Of a DNA stretch of 64,000 bases, positions 51,823-61,031 are shown one piece after another. Below the pieces are notes generated by a model, which did not search any database, had not been told where the DNA came from, and saw only the letters and a program-made list of their open reading frames with translations. How positions within the stretch are numbered: position 1 is the first letter of the stretch; each line of letters starts with the position of its first letter. The position numbers were made by a program, and so were the translations under genes. This DNA comes from Cohnella baijiui (GTDB lineage: Bacteria; Bacillota; Bacilli; Paenibacillales; Paenibacillaceae): positions 21,802 through 85,801 of the forward strand of contig NZ_JAJFOW010000030.1 of NCBI RefSeq assembly GCF_020731285.1, given 5' to 3'.

Positions 51823-53577
51823 TTACAGGACTTTGGCCTGACCGGAGTAGATGACGCCGTGCTCGGCGTACAGCGTCACTTCCATGTCGTCCTTCAGCAG
51901 CTCCAGCGCGCCGGCGACGCCGACGATAACCGGAATGCCCAGGTTCAAGCCGACGACCGCGGCGTGGCAGGTGATGCCGCCGCATTCGGTGATGACGGCT
52001 CCCGCTTTTTCGAAGGCGGGCATGTACTCCTTGTCCGTCGAAGGCGCAACCAGAATGGCGCCCTGCGTCGTTTTGCGGATCGCTTCCTCGGCGGTGCGCG
52101 CGATCACGACGCGGCCGGTCGCGCTCTGCGAGCCGATGCCTTGGCCTTTGGCGATGAGTTCGCCGATGTTGTGGATCTTGATCAGATTCGTCGTGCCCGA
52201 GCGGCCGACCGGCACGCCGGCCGTGATGATGACCGTATCGCCCAGGCGAACCAGGCCGGAGCTCATGGCGCCCTTCACGGCGATGTCGACCATCTCGTCC
52301 GTCGTCTCGGCGGATTTGCCCTGCACCGGGATGACGCCCCAGACGAGCTGCAGGCGGCGCAGCACTTGCTCTTGCGGCGTCACGGCGATGATCGGCGACT
52401 TCGGCCGGTACTTGGATACCATGCGCGCCGTATAGCCGCTCTCCGTCGAGGTGACGATCGCCTTGGCTTCGAGGTCGAGCGCGGAGTTGGCGACCGCCTG
52501 GCTGATCGCCTCGGTCACGGTCGTCTGCTGGGCTTGCGCCTGCTTGGTGAAAATTTCGCGGTAGCGCAGCGCGGACTCGGCGCGCTCCGCGATGCGGGAC
52601 ATCGTCTGCACGGATTCGGTCGGGTATTTGCCCGCCGCCGTTTCGCCGGACAGCATGATCGCGTCGGTGCCGTCGAAGATCGCGTTCGCGACGTCGGACG
52701 CTTCGGCACGCGTCGGACGCGGGTTGCGCTGCATCGAATCGAGCATCTGCGTCGCGGTGATGACCGGCTTGCCCGCGCGGTTGCACTTCTCGATCATGCT
52801 CTTTTGCACGAGCGGCACTTCCTCGGCCGGAATCTCGACACCAAGGTCGCCGCGCGCGACCATGAGGCCGTCGGACACTTCGAGGATCTCGTCGAGGTTG
52901 TCCACGCCCTGCTGGTTCTCGATCTTGGAGATGATCTGGATATGGCGGGCTTCATGACGCTCGAGCAGCTCGCGGATTTCGAGCACGTCGCTCGCGCGGC
53001 GCACGAACGACGCGGCGATGAAGTCGACGCCCTGCTCGATGCCGAAGCGGATGTCGTTCGCGTCCTTCTCGGTGATGCCGGGCATCGAAATGGCGACGCC
53101 GGGGACGTTGACGCCCTTCTTGCTCTTGATCGGACCGCTGTTGACGATCTGGCACTTGATCTCGGTGCCGTCGATGCCGACAACCGTCAGGCCGATGAGG
53201 CCGTCGTCGATGAGGACCGTGGAACCGACTTGGACGTCGCCCGGCAGATCCTTGTAGGTGACCGGAACGCGGTCCTTGTCGCCGAGCATCTCTTCGGTCG
53301 TCAGCGTGACGTATTCGCCTTGGACGAGCTCGATCGGCTCTTCCTTCAGCTTGCCGAGACGGATTTCCGGCCCTTTGGTGTCGAGCAGGATAGCGACCGT
53401 CTTGCCCAGCTCTGCGGAGGCCGCGCGGATGTTCTTGATGCGGTTGCCGTGCTCGACGTAGTCGCCGTGGGAAAAGTTCAGACGGGCGACGTTCATGCCG
53501 GCGGCGATCAGCTTCTTGGTGTTTTCCAGCGATTCGCTGGACGGGCCGATGGTACAGACGATTTTCGTTTTGCGCAT
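51823..53577 (-). CDS. pyk: Pyruvate kinase
   Basis: A 584-residue glycolytic enzyme. Barrel motifs: RKTKIVCTIGPSS, LDTKGPEIRLG, IIAKIENQ-like IISKIENQQG, MVARGDLGVEIP, ATQMLDSM (about residue 290). The extra C-terminal 110 residues contain ECGGITCHAAVVGLNLGIPVIVG, the PEP-utilising swivel domain typical of Bacillus-type pyruvate kinase. In B. subtilis pfkA immediately precedes pyk; here accA is the next gene upstream, with only 120 bp between. Confidence 0.95.
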   Translation of the reverse strand: MRKTKIVCTIGPSSESLENTKKLIAAGMNVARLNFSHGDYVEHGNRIKNIRAASAELGKTVAILLDTKGPEIRLGKLKEEPIELVQGEYVTLTTEEMLGDKDRVPVTYKDLPGDVQVGSTVLIDDGLIGLTVVGIDGTEIKCQIVNSGPIKSKKGVNVPGVAISMPGITEKDANDIRFGIEQGVDFIAASFVRRASDVLEIRELLERHEARHIQIISKIENQQGVDNLDEILEVSDGLMVARGDLGVEIPAEEVPLVQKSMIEKCNRAGKPVITATQMLDSMQRNPRPTRAEASDVANAIFDGTDAIMLSGETAAGKYPTESVQTMSRIAERAESALRYREIFTKQAQAQQTTVTEAISQAVANSALDLEAKAIVTSTESGYTARMVSKYRPKSPIIAVTPQEQVLRRLQLVWGVIPVQGKSAETTDEMVDIAVKGAMSSGLVRLGDTVIITAGVPVGRSGTTNLIKIHNIGELIAKGQGIGSQSATGRVVIARTAEEAIRKTTQGAILVAPSTDKEYMPAFEKAGAVITECGGITCHAAVVGLNLGIPVIVGVAGALELLKDDMEVTLYAEHGVIYSGQAKVL

Positions 53578-53697
53578 GGGTTCTATATTCCTCCGTGAAT
53601 GTCGCGTGAGGTTCGGCCCGCGGCCGAACCCGTTTGTCTAGCTATTCTCATCCGCGGCGGCCCGCCGAAGTGCGGCAGGCGGACGCTGCGGTTTGAT

Positions 53698-54672
53698 TTA
53701 GGTGGGCTGGACGAGCTCAGGCGAAACGAACTTGCCGACGCCCCGGAACTTGCGGTAGCGATCTTCGATGAGCGCCTCTGGCGACATGGCGGAGAGCTCC
53801 TCCAGGTGCCGCCAGAGCACTTGCTTGATCGCTTCGGCCTGCCAGGCCGGATCGCGGTGGGCGCCGCCCTTCGGCTCCGGAATGATCTCCTCGACGATGC
53901 CGAACGCCTTCAGGTCCTTGGCGGTGATCTTCATCGCTTCGGCGGCTTGATCGGCCTTCGAGGCGTCCTTCCACAGGATCGAAGCGGCGCCGTTCGGCGA
54001 GATGACGGAGTAGATCGCGTTCTCGAGCATGAGCACGCGGTTGCCGACGCCGAGCGCGAGCGCGCCGCCGCTGCCCCCTTCGCCGATGACGACGCAGATG
54101 ACCGGCACCTTGAAGAGCGCCATCTCCTTCAGGTTGCGGGCGATCGCCTCGGACTGCCCTCTCGCCTCCGCCGTATCGCCGGGGTAAGCCCCCTTCGTGT
54201 CGATGAAGGTGATGATCGGACGGCCGAACTTGTCCGCCTGCTGCATGAAGCGCAGCGCCTTGCGGAAGCCCTCCGGATGGGGGCTGCCGAAGAAACGCTG
54301 GATGTTGTCCTTCGTATCTTTACCCCGCTGATGGCCGACCACCGTCACCGGCACGCCGTTCAGCTTGGCGATGCCGCCGACGATCGCCAGATCGTCCGCG
54401 AACAGCCGGTCCCCGTGCAGCTCGATAAAATCGGTGAAAATCTCGTTGACGTAATCGAGCGTCGTCGGACGGGAGTGCACGCGAGCCAGATGCATGATCT
54501 GGGCGCCCGACAGATTGGCGTAAATCTCGTCTTCCAGTTCCTTGTACTTCTCTTCGAGACGCCCGATCTCGTCCGTGAAGTCGATCTGCTGCTCGACGCC
54601 GACCTTCTTCAGATGGTCGATCTTCCGGCGCAGGTCGGAGAGAGGGCCTTCGAACGGCAGCTTGTTATCCAT
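53698..54672 (-). CDS. accA: Acetyl-CoA carboxylase carboxyltransferase subunit alpha
   Basis: A 324-residue subunit of the first fatty-acid synthesis enzyme. Motifs: RPTTLDYVNEIFTDFIELHGDR, IGGIAKLNG-like VGGIAKLNGVPVTVVGHQ, FIDTKGAYPGDTAEARGQSEAIA, and IGEGGSGGALALGVGN. It overlaps the accD stop by 8 bp (ATGGATAA), so alpha and beta are made in equal amounts. Confidence 0.95.
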   Translation of the reverse strand: MDNKLPFEGPLSDLRRKIDHLKKVGVEQQIDFTDEIGRLEEKYKELEDEIYANLSGAQIMHLARVHSRPTTLDYVNEIFTDFIELHGDRLFADDLAIVGGIAKLNGVPVTVVGHQRGKDTKDNIQRFFGSPHPEGFRKALRFMQQADKFGRPIITFIDTKGAYPGDTAEARGQSEAIARNLKEMALFKVPVICVVIGEGGSGGALALGVGNRVLMLENAIYSVISPNGAASILWKDASKADQAAEAMKITAKDLKAFGIVEEIIPEPKGGAHRDPAWQAEAIKQVLWRHLEELSAMSPEALIEDRYRKFRGVGKFVSPELVQPT

Positions 54673-55552
54673 CCGTCTGTTCTCCCTTCCCTACGTGCAT
54701 GTCCAGCAGCTTGATCAGGAACGTCCGCATGTCCTTGCGGTGCACGACCTTGTCGAGCTGGCCGTGCTGCAGGTTGAACTCCGCCGTCTGGAAGTTGTCG
54801 GGCAGCTTCTGACGGATCGTCTGTTCGATGACGATGCGGCCGGCAAAGCCGACGATCGCGCCGGGTTCGGCGAGGATGTAGTCGCCGAGGCTCGCGAAGC
54901 TTGCAGACACGCCGCCGAGCGTCGGATCGGTGAACACCGAGACGAACAGCCCGCCGTCCTGCTGGAACTTGGCGAGCGCGGCGCTTGTCTTGGCCATTTG
55001 CATGAGGCTCAGGATGCTCTCCTGCATCCGCGCGCCGCCCGAGGTCGAGAACAGGAGGAGCGGCAGCCGCTTGGCATGCGCCAGCTCGATCGCCCGCGTC
55101 ACTTTCTCGCCAACGACGGAGCCCATGCTCCCGCTGAAGAAGTCGAAGCTCATGACGCCGATGACGACGTCCATACCGCCGATCGCGCCTTCCCCGGTAA
55201 CGACCGCGTCTTTCAGGCCGGAGCTGATCTTCTGCTGCTCGAGCTTCGACTTGTAGCCCGGAAATTCGAGCGGGTCCTCGGAGACGAGATCCGCGTCAAT
55301 CTCAAAAAGACGCCCTTCGTCGAGCGTCATCGCGATGCGCTCTAAGGCGTTCAGACGGAAGTGATGCCCGCACGTGGAGCACACTTTCAGGTTTTTCTCG
55401 AGTTCCTTGCTGAATTGTATGTTTCCGCACTTCGGGCATCGGTTCATCAGGCCCTCGGGAATCTCGCGTTTGGGACGATCATCCTGCGTCTTCGCGGACG
55501 ACGAGGACGGCACGGTAGCATATTTCTTCTTCTGAAATAAATCCTTGAACAC
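54665..55552 (-). CDS. accD: Acetyl-CoA carboxylase carboxyltransferase subunit beta
   Basis: A 295-residue subunit pairing with AccA. An N-terminal Cys4 zinc ribbon (RCPKCGN ... VCSTCGHHFRL) precedes the crotonase-like core with FSTSGGARMQES and TDPTLGGVSASFASLGD, the oxyanion and biotin-site loops. Residues 15-30 are a charged Ser-rich linker. It is translationally coupled with accA. Confidence 0.95.
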   Translation of the reverse strand: MFKDLFQKKKYATVPSSSSAKTQDDRPKREIPEGLMNRCPKCGNIQFSKELEKNLKVCSTCGHHFRLNALERIAMTLDEGRLFEIDADLVSEDPLEFPGYKSKLEQQKISSGLKDAVVTGEGAIGGMDVVIGVMSFDFFSGSMGSVVGEKVTRAIELAHAKRLPLLLFSTSGGARMQESILSLMQMAKTSAALAKFQQDGGLFVSVFTDPTLGGVSASFASLGDYILAEPGAIVGFAGRIVIEQTIRQKLPDNFQTAEFNLQHGQLDKVVHRKDMRTFLIKLLDMHVGKGEQTDG

Positions 55553-55690
55553 AGCGACACCTCACAAGGCGCAAAAATGGCGGTTCGGCCGGGGACGGGG
55601 CAAGCCCGCCGCAGGCGGAATCCGCAGCTATCAGGCGCGACATGCATAGGACGATCCGACCCGTAATAGGACGGCAATCTGCCGCATTAG

Positions 55691-55879
55691 TCACATATGC
55701 AATATACTGCCGAGCACTTCTTGTACTTCCTGGACTTCACCGGACGGCACCAGAATCTCGTATTGCGGCTTGGTCAGGTTGATCGGGCGGACCTGAACGA
55801 GGAAGCCTTCTTCGGTCAGCCGCTTCTGGATCCGTTCCGCAATCTTCGCGGTCGGCGCAATGTAAATGACCGTCCACAT
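55691..55879 (-). CDS. Small conserved protein between dnaE and accD (62 residues)
   Basis: A 62-residue protein beginning MWTVIYIAPTAKIAERIQKR with GGGGG 8 bp upstream. The pattern beta (WTVIYIA), helix (AERIQKRLTEEG), beta (FLVQVRPI), beta (YEILVPSG), helix (VQEVQEVLGSIL) is that of a small ferredoxin-like fold, as in DUF2007-type signal proteins. No catalytic residues are visible. It precedes accDA on the same strand by about 140 bp. Confidence 0.7.
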   Translation of the reverse strand: MWTVIYIAPTAKIAERIQKRLTEEGFLVQVRPINLTKPQYEILVPSGEVQEVQEVLGSILHM

Positions 55880-56115
55880 GAAGCGGTACCCCCAATGAAT
55901 AGCTTGATCAGGTCTACAATAAGGAAATGATAGCACACTAGACGCAGGACTAGCAACCGAGCGAACGCTAGAGCCTCCAAGGCAAAAAGGAAAAAGCGCC
56001 TTGTCCCGGCCGCGTTCGGGACCGCCGGAAGGACGGACGGGACGCGGTGCCGGATAGGCGCAAAGTCTTACGGAACGGCTTGCGGCCGGGACCCGCGCCC
56101 GGGCGGAGGCCCGAT

Positions 56116-59100
56116 TTATTTGACCCGGGCGGCGCCTTCGCCCAGCAGCTGCTCCACGGCGGCGAACAGCGAAGGGGAGGGCTTGACGCGATACGTCTCG
56201 TTCAGGGCGACCGTGCGATGCTCCCGCTCGTAGAACAGCACGGTCGGATGGCTGCCGGGGTGCGCCGCAAGCAGCGCCTGCAGCCGCTTCAGCACGGCGG
56301 GCTGCTCGTGCTGCGCGTCGATGCGCACGTAGACGCGCTGCGCCGGCGCGATGGCCGCGGCGGGTCCGGCTGCGGCTGCCGCCTGCCGGTCCTCGCGGGG
56401 CGCCGACCGAACGGGCGCGGGATTCCCGCCCGCCGCGTCGCGGCGCTGCGTTGGCGCGCCTCGGGACGGCGCCCGGCGAAGACGCGCGGCCTGCAGCTCC
56501 AGATCGGGGGCCGAAAGCGGCACGAGATCGTCCGCCAACAGCTTGAAGTCCTCGTCGCCCTGCTGCAGCTTGGCCCGCACGAGAACGAGCGAGCCCTTGC
56601 CGGCAAAGGACGTCGCCGTCTTCCAGACGGACGGGAACACGACGAGCTCCGCCCCCATGATGCGATCCTCCAGCTCGAGGAACGCCATCGCCTGGCCGTT
56701 TTTCGTTACGATCGGCTTGACCGAAACGACCATGCCGGCCGTCAGCACGGTCGCGCCGTCCGGCGCCTCGGCCAGATCCACCATCCGGTCGAGCCGCAGC
56801 TTGTCCCACATCTCGTCGTAGGCGTCGAGCGGGTGGCCGGACAGGTAGAGGCCGAGCAGCTCGCGCTCCAGCTCGAGCGTCTGCGTCGCGGTGAACGGCG
56901 TCACCTCGGGCAGGTCGACGTTCCAGTTCGGCGACTCGCCGAGATCGAACAGCTCGAGCTGCAGCTCCTCCCGCTCCTTGCGCCACGCGGCGGCCGCCTC
57001 GACCGATTCATCGAGCGCGGCGAGCAGCTGCGAGCGGTGGCCGGGCAGCGAGTCCATCGCCCCGGCGAGCAACAGCGACTCGAGAACGCGCTTGTTGCAC
57101 ACGCGCGGATCGACGCGCCGGCACAGGTCCGTCAGGCTGTCGAACGGCCGCTCGGCGCGCTCGCGCAGCAGGCAGTCGATCGCCTGGGTGCCGACGTTCT
57201 TCACCGCCGCCAGCCCGAAGCGGATCGCGCCGCCGGGAGCCGACTCGCGACCTTCCTCCGTTCGGCGGACCGGCGTGAACAGCACGCCGCTTTCGCCCAC
57301 GTCGGGCGGCAGCACGGCGATGCCCATGCGGCGGCACTCGTCGACGTACTCCGCCGTCTTGCGCTGGTTGCCGATGACGGCCGTCAGCATCGACGCCATG
57401 AAGGCGACCGGGTGGTGCGCCTTCAGATAGGCCGTCTGGAAGGCCAGCACCGCATAGGCGGCACCGTGCGCCCGGCAATAGCCGTAATCCGCGAATCGGA
57501 CGATCATGTCGTAGACGCGGTTCGCCTCGTCCTCGGTGTAGCCCTGTCCGAGGCTGCCCTGTACGAAGTGCGCGCGCTGCTCATCCAGCACCTCTCGCTT
57601 CTTTTTGCTGACGGCGCGCCGGAGCAGATCGGCTTCTCCGAGCGTAAAGCCGGCCATCGTAGACGCGATCTGCATGATCTGTTCCTGGTAGACGATGATC
57701 CCGTAAGTGTCGCCCAAGATCGGAGCGAGCGACGGATGCGGGTATTCGACCGCCACCTCGCCGTGCATCGCCTTGATGAACTGGGGGATAGACTCCATCG
57801 GGCCTGGGCGGTAAAGCGAGATGACCGAGATGATGTCCTCGAACGAGCTCGGCTTCATCTCCCGCAGCACGCGCCGCATGCCCGCCGACTCGAGCTGGAA
57901 GATCCCCGTCGTGTCGCCCCGGCCCATCAGCTCGTAGGTCGCCGGGTCGTCGTCCGGGATGTCCGCCCAGAGAAGCTCGCGTCCCGTCTCCTCCCGTACG
58001 GCGGCCATCGCGCGCTCGATGATCGACAGCGTGCGGAGGCCGAGGAAGTCCATCTTGAGCAGGCCGACGGCCTCAAGGTGCTCCATCGAGTACTGCGTGA
58101 GCGGAACGCCTTCGGAGCCCTCCTGCAGCGGCACGTAGTCGGTTAGCGGCTCGGAGGAGATGACGACGCCGGCCGCGTGCGTCGACGCGTGCCGGGGCAT
58201 CCCTTCGGCCCGCCGCGCCATCGCGATGAGCGACGCCGACGTGCCGCCCTTTTCGGCGAGCGCGCGGAACTCGGCGTTTTCCCGCATCGCCCGCTCGATC
58301 GACATCCCCGGCATGCCGGGGATGAGCTTCGCGGCCTTGTCCACCTCGCCGTAAGGGATGTTCATGACGCGTCCGACGTCGCGCACCGCCGCCCGGGCCG
58401 CGAGCGTCCCGAACGTGATGATCTGGGCAACGTGTTCCGCACCGTACTTGTCCGCGACGTATCGGATGACCTCGTCGCGCCGCTCGTCGCTGAAGTCGAT
58501 GTCGATATCGGGCATCGTGACGCGCTCGGGATTGAGAAACCTTTCGAACAGCAGCTTGTACTTCAGCGGGTCGACGTCGGTGATGCGCAACGCGTACGAG
58601 ACGAGGCTGCCCGCCGCGGAGCCCCGCCCGGGCCCGGTCTTGATGCCGTGCTCGTGCGCGAATCGGATGAAGTCCCAGACGACGAGGAAATAATCGTCGA
58701 AGCCCATCCGACCGATGACGTCGAGCTCGTAGCGCAGCCGCTCCCCGGCGGCCGCCAGGAACGCTTCGTCCTCCGTCGCGCCGAACCGATCGTTCAGCCC
58801 TTCCTCGCACAGGCGGGCCAAATAGGCGCTGGCCGTCAGCCCTTCCGGCAGCGGGTCGAACCGGGGCAGGATATGGCGGCCGAAGTCGATCTCCAGATTG
58901 CAGCGCTCCGCGATCCTGACCGTATTCGACACGGCCTCCGGCCGATGGCGGAACAGCGCCTCCATCTGCTCCCCGCTCTTCAGGTAGAGCTGCGTCGTGT
59001 CGATCTTGAGACGGTCCTCATCCTCCAGCGTCTTGCCCGTGCCGATGCAGATCAGCACATCCTGAAGCGCGTGGTCTTCCTCGTTCAGGTAGTGCGAATC

Positions 59101-59712
59101 GTTCGTCGCGACGAGCGGGATGCCCGTCTCGTCGGCAAGCCGAATGACGGCGGCGCTCACCTTCTTCTGCTCGAGCACGCCGTGATCCTGGATTTCCAGG
59201 AAGTAGTCGTCGCCGAACAGCTCGCGATAGCGCCGAGCCGTCGCGAGCGCCTCCGGGTAGCGGTCGTGCAGCAGGTGCTGCGACAGCTCGCTGCTCAGGC
59301 ACCCGCTCAGGCAGACGAGCCCTTCGGCATGCTGCGAGAGCACCTCGAAGTCGATGCGGGGCTTGTAGTGAAAGCCCTCGAGGTGGCCGATCGAACTCAG
59401 CTTCATCAGGTTGCGGTAGCCGGTCTCGTTTTTCGCCAGCAAGGTGAGGTGATAGATGGGCTGATCGCGCCGGGACGCCTTCTCCCTGCGCGATCCTCCG
59501 GTGATATAGGCTTCCATGCCGATGATCGGCTTGATGCCCCGCTCCTTGCACGCCTTGTAGAACGGAATCGCTCCGTACATGACGCCGTGATCCGTCAGCG
59601 CGAGCGCCCGCATCCCCAGCTCGGCGGCCTTCGCCGTCATTTCTTTGATGCGCGACGCGCCGTCCAGCAGGCTGTATTCGCTATGAACGTGTAAATGGAC
59701 GAATCCGCACAT
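56116..59712 (-). CDS. dnaE: DNA polymerase III alpha subunit DnaE
   Basis: A 1198-residue replicative polymerase. An N-terminal PHP domain (HLHVHSEYSLLDGASRI; about 1-275) is followed by the polymerase core with GPGRGSAAGSLVSYAL and the catalytic aspartates in MPDIDIDFSDERRDEV, the thumb and fingers, and a C-terminal OB-fold (about 1000-1090, VLTAGMVVSVKPIVTKNGQAMAFLELEDR). The last 120 residues include a Pro/Ala/Arg-rich stretch. ATG 59712 is used since the PHP motif starts 6 residues later and AGAGGGA lies upstream. Length and domain order fit DnaE rather than PolC (no exonuclease domain). Confidence 0.95.
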   Translation of the reverse strand: MCGFVHLHVHSEYSLLDGASRIKEMTAKAAELGMRALALTDHGVMYGAIPFYKACKERGIKPIIGMEAYITGGSRREKASRRDQPIYHLTLLAKNETGYRNLMKLSSIGHLEGFHYKPRIDFEVLSQHAEGLVCLSGCLSSELSQHLLHDRYPEALATARRYRELFGDDYFLEIQDHGVLEQKKVSAAVIRLADETGIPLVATNDSHYLNEEDHALQDVLICIGTGKTLEDEDRLKIDTTQLYLKSGEQMEALFRHRPEAVSNTVRIAERCNLEIDFGRHILPRFDPLPEGLTASAYLARLCEEGLNDRFGATEDEAFLAAAGERLRYELDVIGRMGFDDYFLVVWDFIRFAHEHGIKTGPGRGSAAGSLVSYALRITDVDPLKYKLLFERFLNPERVTMPDIDIDFSDERRDEVIRYVADKYGAEHVAQIITFGTLAARAAVRDVGRVMNIPYGEVDKAAKLIPGMPGMSIERAMRENAEFRALAEKGGTSASLIAMARRAEGMPRHASTHAAGVVISSEPLTDYVPLQEGSEGVPLTQYSMEHLEAVGLLKMDFLGLRTLSIIERAMAAVREETGRELLWADIPDDDPATYELMGRGDTTGIFQLESAGMRRVLREMKPSSFEDIISVISLYRPGPMESIPQFIKAMHGEVAVEYPHPSLAPILGDTYGIIVYQEQIMQIASTMAGFTLGEADLLRRAVSKKKREVLDEQRAHFVQGSLGQGYTEDEANRVYDMIVRFADYGYCRAHGAAYAVLAFQTAYLKAHHPVAFMASMLTAVIGNQRKTAEYVDECRRMGIAVLPPDVGESGVLFTPVRRTEEGRESAPGGAIRFGLAAVKNVGTQAIDCLLRERAERPFDSLTDLCRRVDPRVCNKRVLESLLLAGAMDSLPGHRSQLLAALDESVEAAAAWRKEREELQLELFDLGESPNWNVDLPEVTPFTATQTLELERELLGLYLSGHPLDAYDEMWDKLRLDRMVDLAEAPDGATVLTAGMVVSVKPIVTKNGQAMAFLELEDRIMGAELVVFPSVWKTATSFAGKGSLVLVRAKLQQGDEDFKLLADDLVPLSAPDLELQAARLRRAPSRGAPTQRRDAAGGNPAPVRSAPREDRQAAAAAGPAAAIAPAQRVYVRIDAQHEQPAVLKRLQALLAAHPGSHPTVLFYEREHRTVALNETYRVKPSPSLFAAVEQLLGEGAARVK

Positions 59713-59756
59713 GCCGCATCCCTCTTTTTCCCCGTGTACTCTGTCTATTAATTGTA

Positions 59757-59786
59757 TCATAAGGCGCCGGGCACGTCCCATACATA
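59757..59786 (+). promoter_or_regulatory. Candidate sigma-E promoter before ytrH
   Basis: TCATAAG (59757-59763), 15-bp spacer, CATACATA (59779-59786) resembles the mother-cell sigma-E consensus and lies 21 bp upstream of ytrH, a sigma-E gene in B. subtilis. Confidence 0.45.
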
Positions 59787-59807
59787 TGGAAGTGGAGGGG
59801 ATGGGAC

Positions 59808-60137
59808 ATGGGCAACAAGTTCTACGTGCAAGGGATTCTCGATTTCTTCATCGCGTTCGGGGTCGTGCTCGGCGGATCGATGCTCGCGGGCATGGCCGCG
59901 CTGTTCCTCTGGCGTCCGCCGGCGGAGACGGTGCTGGACATCGCAAGCCGCATTAAGATCTGGGCCGTCGTCGTCGCGATCGGCGGTTCGATCGACCCGC
60001 TGCGGGTCATCGAGGCCAACGTCATGGTCGGGTACTTGTCGCCGGCGGTCCAGCAGATCGGCTACATCCTCTGCGCCTTTCTCGGCGCCCATCTCGCGAC
60101 GGAGCTCGTCGTGTGGATGTGCCGGAACGCGGGGTGA
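59808..60137 (+). CDS. ytrH: Sporulation membrane protein YtrH
   Basis: A 109-residue protein with three membrane helices; GVVLGGSMLAGMAALFLWRPPAET and AVVVAIGGSIDPLRVIE match the YtrH family, needed for efficient sporulation in B. subtilis. GGAGGGG precedes ATG 59808. It diverges from dnaE and precedes ytrI by 6 bp, the same arrangement as in Bacillus. Confidence 0.88.
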   Translation: MGNKFYVQGILDFFIAFGVVLGGSMLAGMAALFLWRPPAETVLDIASRIKIWAVVVAIGGSIDPLRVIEANVMVGYLSPAVQQIGYILCAFLGAHLATELVVWMCRNAG

Positions 60138-60143
60138 CGCGCC

Positions 60144-60644
60144 GTGCGGGTGCCATCCTTCGAACGCTATCGCGGGAGCATGCAGGCGATCGCGTTTTTC
60201 CTGTGCGGCCTGATCGTCGGAGCCGCCGTATACAGCGCGCTGGTGCTGGACCAGAGCAACCGGATCGTGCAGCAAAACTACGAGCTGAAGGAACAGGTCG
60301 AGCTGATTCGGCAGGAGCTCGAGCGCCCGCAAAAGCCGCAGGAGGCCGCATTCACCAGCCTCGTCCTCTACCTGGTCGATCCGGTAGACAAGTCGAAGGA
60401 AGAGCCTCCGCTCGACACGGTGACGGAAAAGGAACTGAAGAAGCGCTTGCGAGACGACCTGCATATCTTTCTCGGCCGCAAAATCTACGACATCGGCTCG
60501 GACGCGCAGCTCGCGCGCAGCCTGATCGAAGGCCGGGTGTATCCCGATATCGAGAAAAAGGATTATATCGTCAGCATCCGCACCGTTCTGGCCGTCGACC
60601 GCCGGCTCACGGTGTGGGTCGAAGCCCGTACGATGGTGAGGTAA
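60144..60644 (+). CDS. ytrI: Sporulation protein YtrI
   Basis: A 166-residue protein: one membrane helix (about 13-34), a coiled coil (SNRIVQQNYELKEQVELIRQ; about 38-60), and a C-terminal alpha/beta domain (DLHIFLGRKIYDIGSDAQLA to the end). It starts with GTG and follows ytrH closely. YtrI is required with YtrH for normal spore formation in B. subtilis. The low identity expected of this family makes the name depend mostly on layout and synteny. Confidence 0.8.
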   Translation: MRVPSFERYRGSMQAIAFFLCGLIVGAAVYSALVLDQSNRIVQQNYELKEQVELIRQELERPQKPQEAAFTSLVLYLVDPVDKSKEEPPLDTVTEKELKKRLRDDLHIFLGRKIYDIGSDAQLARSLIEGRVYPDIEKKDYIVSIRTVLAVDRRLTVWVEARTMVR

Positions 60645-60716
60645 TCGGGGGCGGATTGTGGTACAATGGGGGGCAATTCCGGCTAGCGCCGCGTTATCGA
60701 AAAGGAGATGCCCGTC

Positions 60717-61031
60717 TTGTCTACGCTTGAAGCAACCCTCGAATGGGTGCTGTTCCTCGCGATTCTCGTCAGCCTGTCTCTGTCCGTCCTGTTCAGCTAC
60801 CGGTCGCGCCGCCACGCCGATCAGACGATGCGCGGCCTGTACGGCGCCCGGATGAACATCTGCATCGGGCTCATGCTGGTCCTCCTCGCGATTCTTCAGA
60901 TGTTCCTTTACAGCGGATCGACCCTGCGCGTCATCGTGGGCGCGATGTTCCTCGTGCTCGGCATTTTCAACCTGTTCGCCGGCATCCGCAATCACGCCTA
61001 CTTCAAGAGGCGTCGATCGTCTGCGCCGTGA
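60717..61031 (+). CDS. YtpI-like small membrane protein
   Basis: A 104-residue protein with three hydrophobic helices (about 8-27, 46-66, 70-88) and a basic C-terminus (YFKRRRSS). The start is TTG 60717: AAAGGAG is 9 bp upstream, while an ATG at 60708 directly abuts the ribosome site. Family and position (after ytrI, before ytoI) fit YtpI, of unknown function. The last 29 bp overlap the 3' end of the convergent ytoI gene. Confidence 0.7.
   Translation: MSTLEATLEWVLFLAILVSLSLSVLFSYRSRRHADQTMRGLYGARMNICIGLMLVLLAILQMFLYSGSTLRVIVGAMFLVLGIFNLFAGIRNHAYFKRRRSSAP

Noticed and set aside
60656..60667. Promoter before ytpI based on TACAAT
   Set aside because: No acceptable -35 at 16-18 bp; the gene is probably read from the ytrH promoter.
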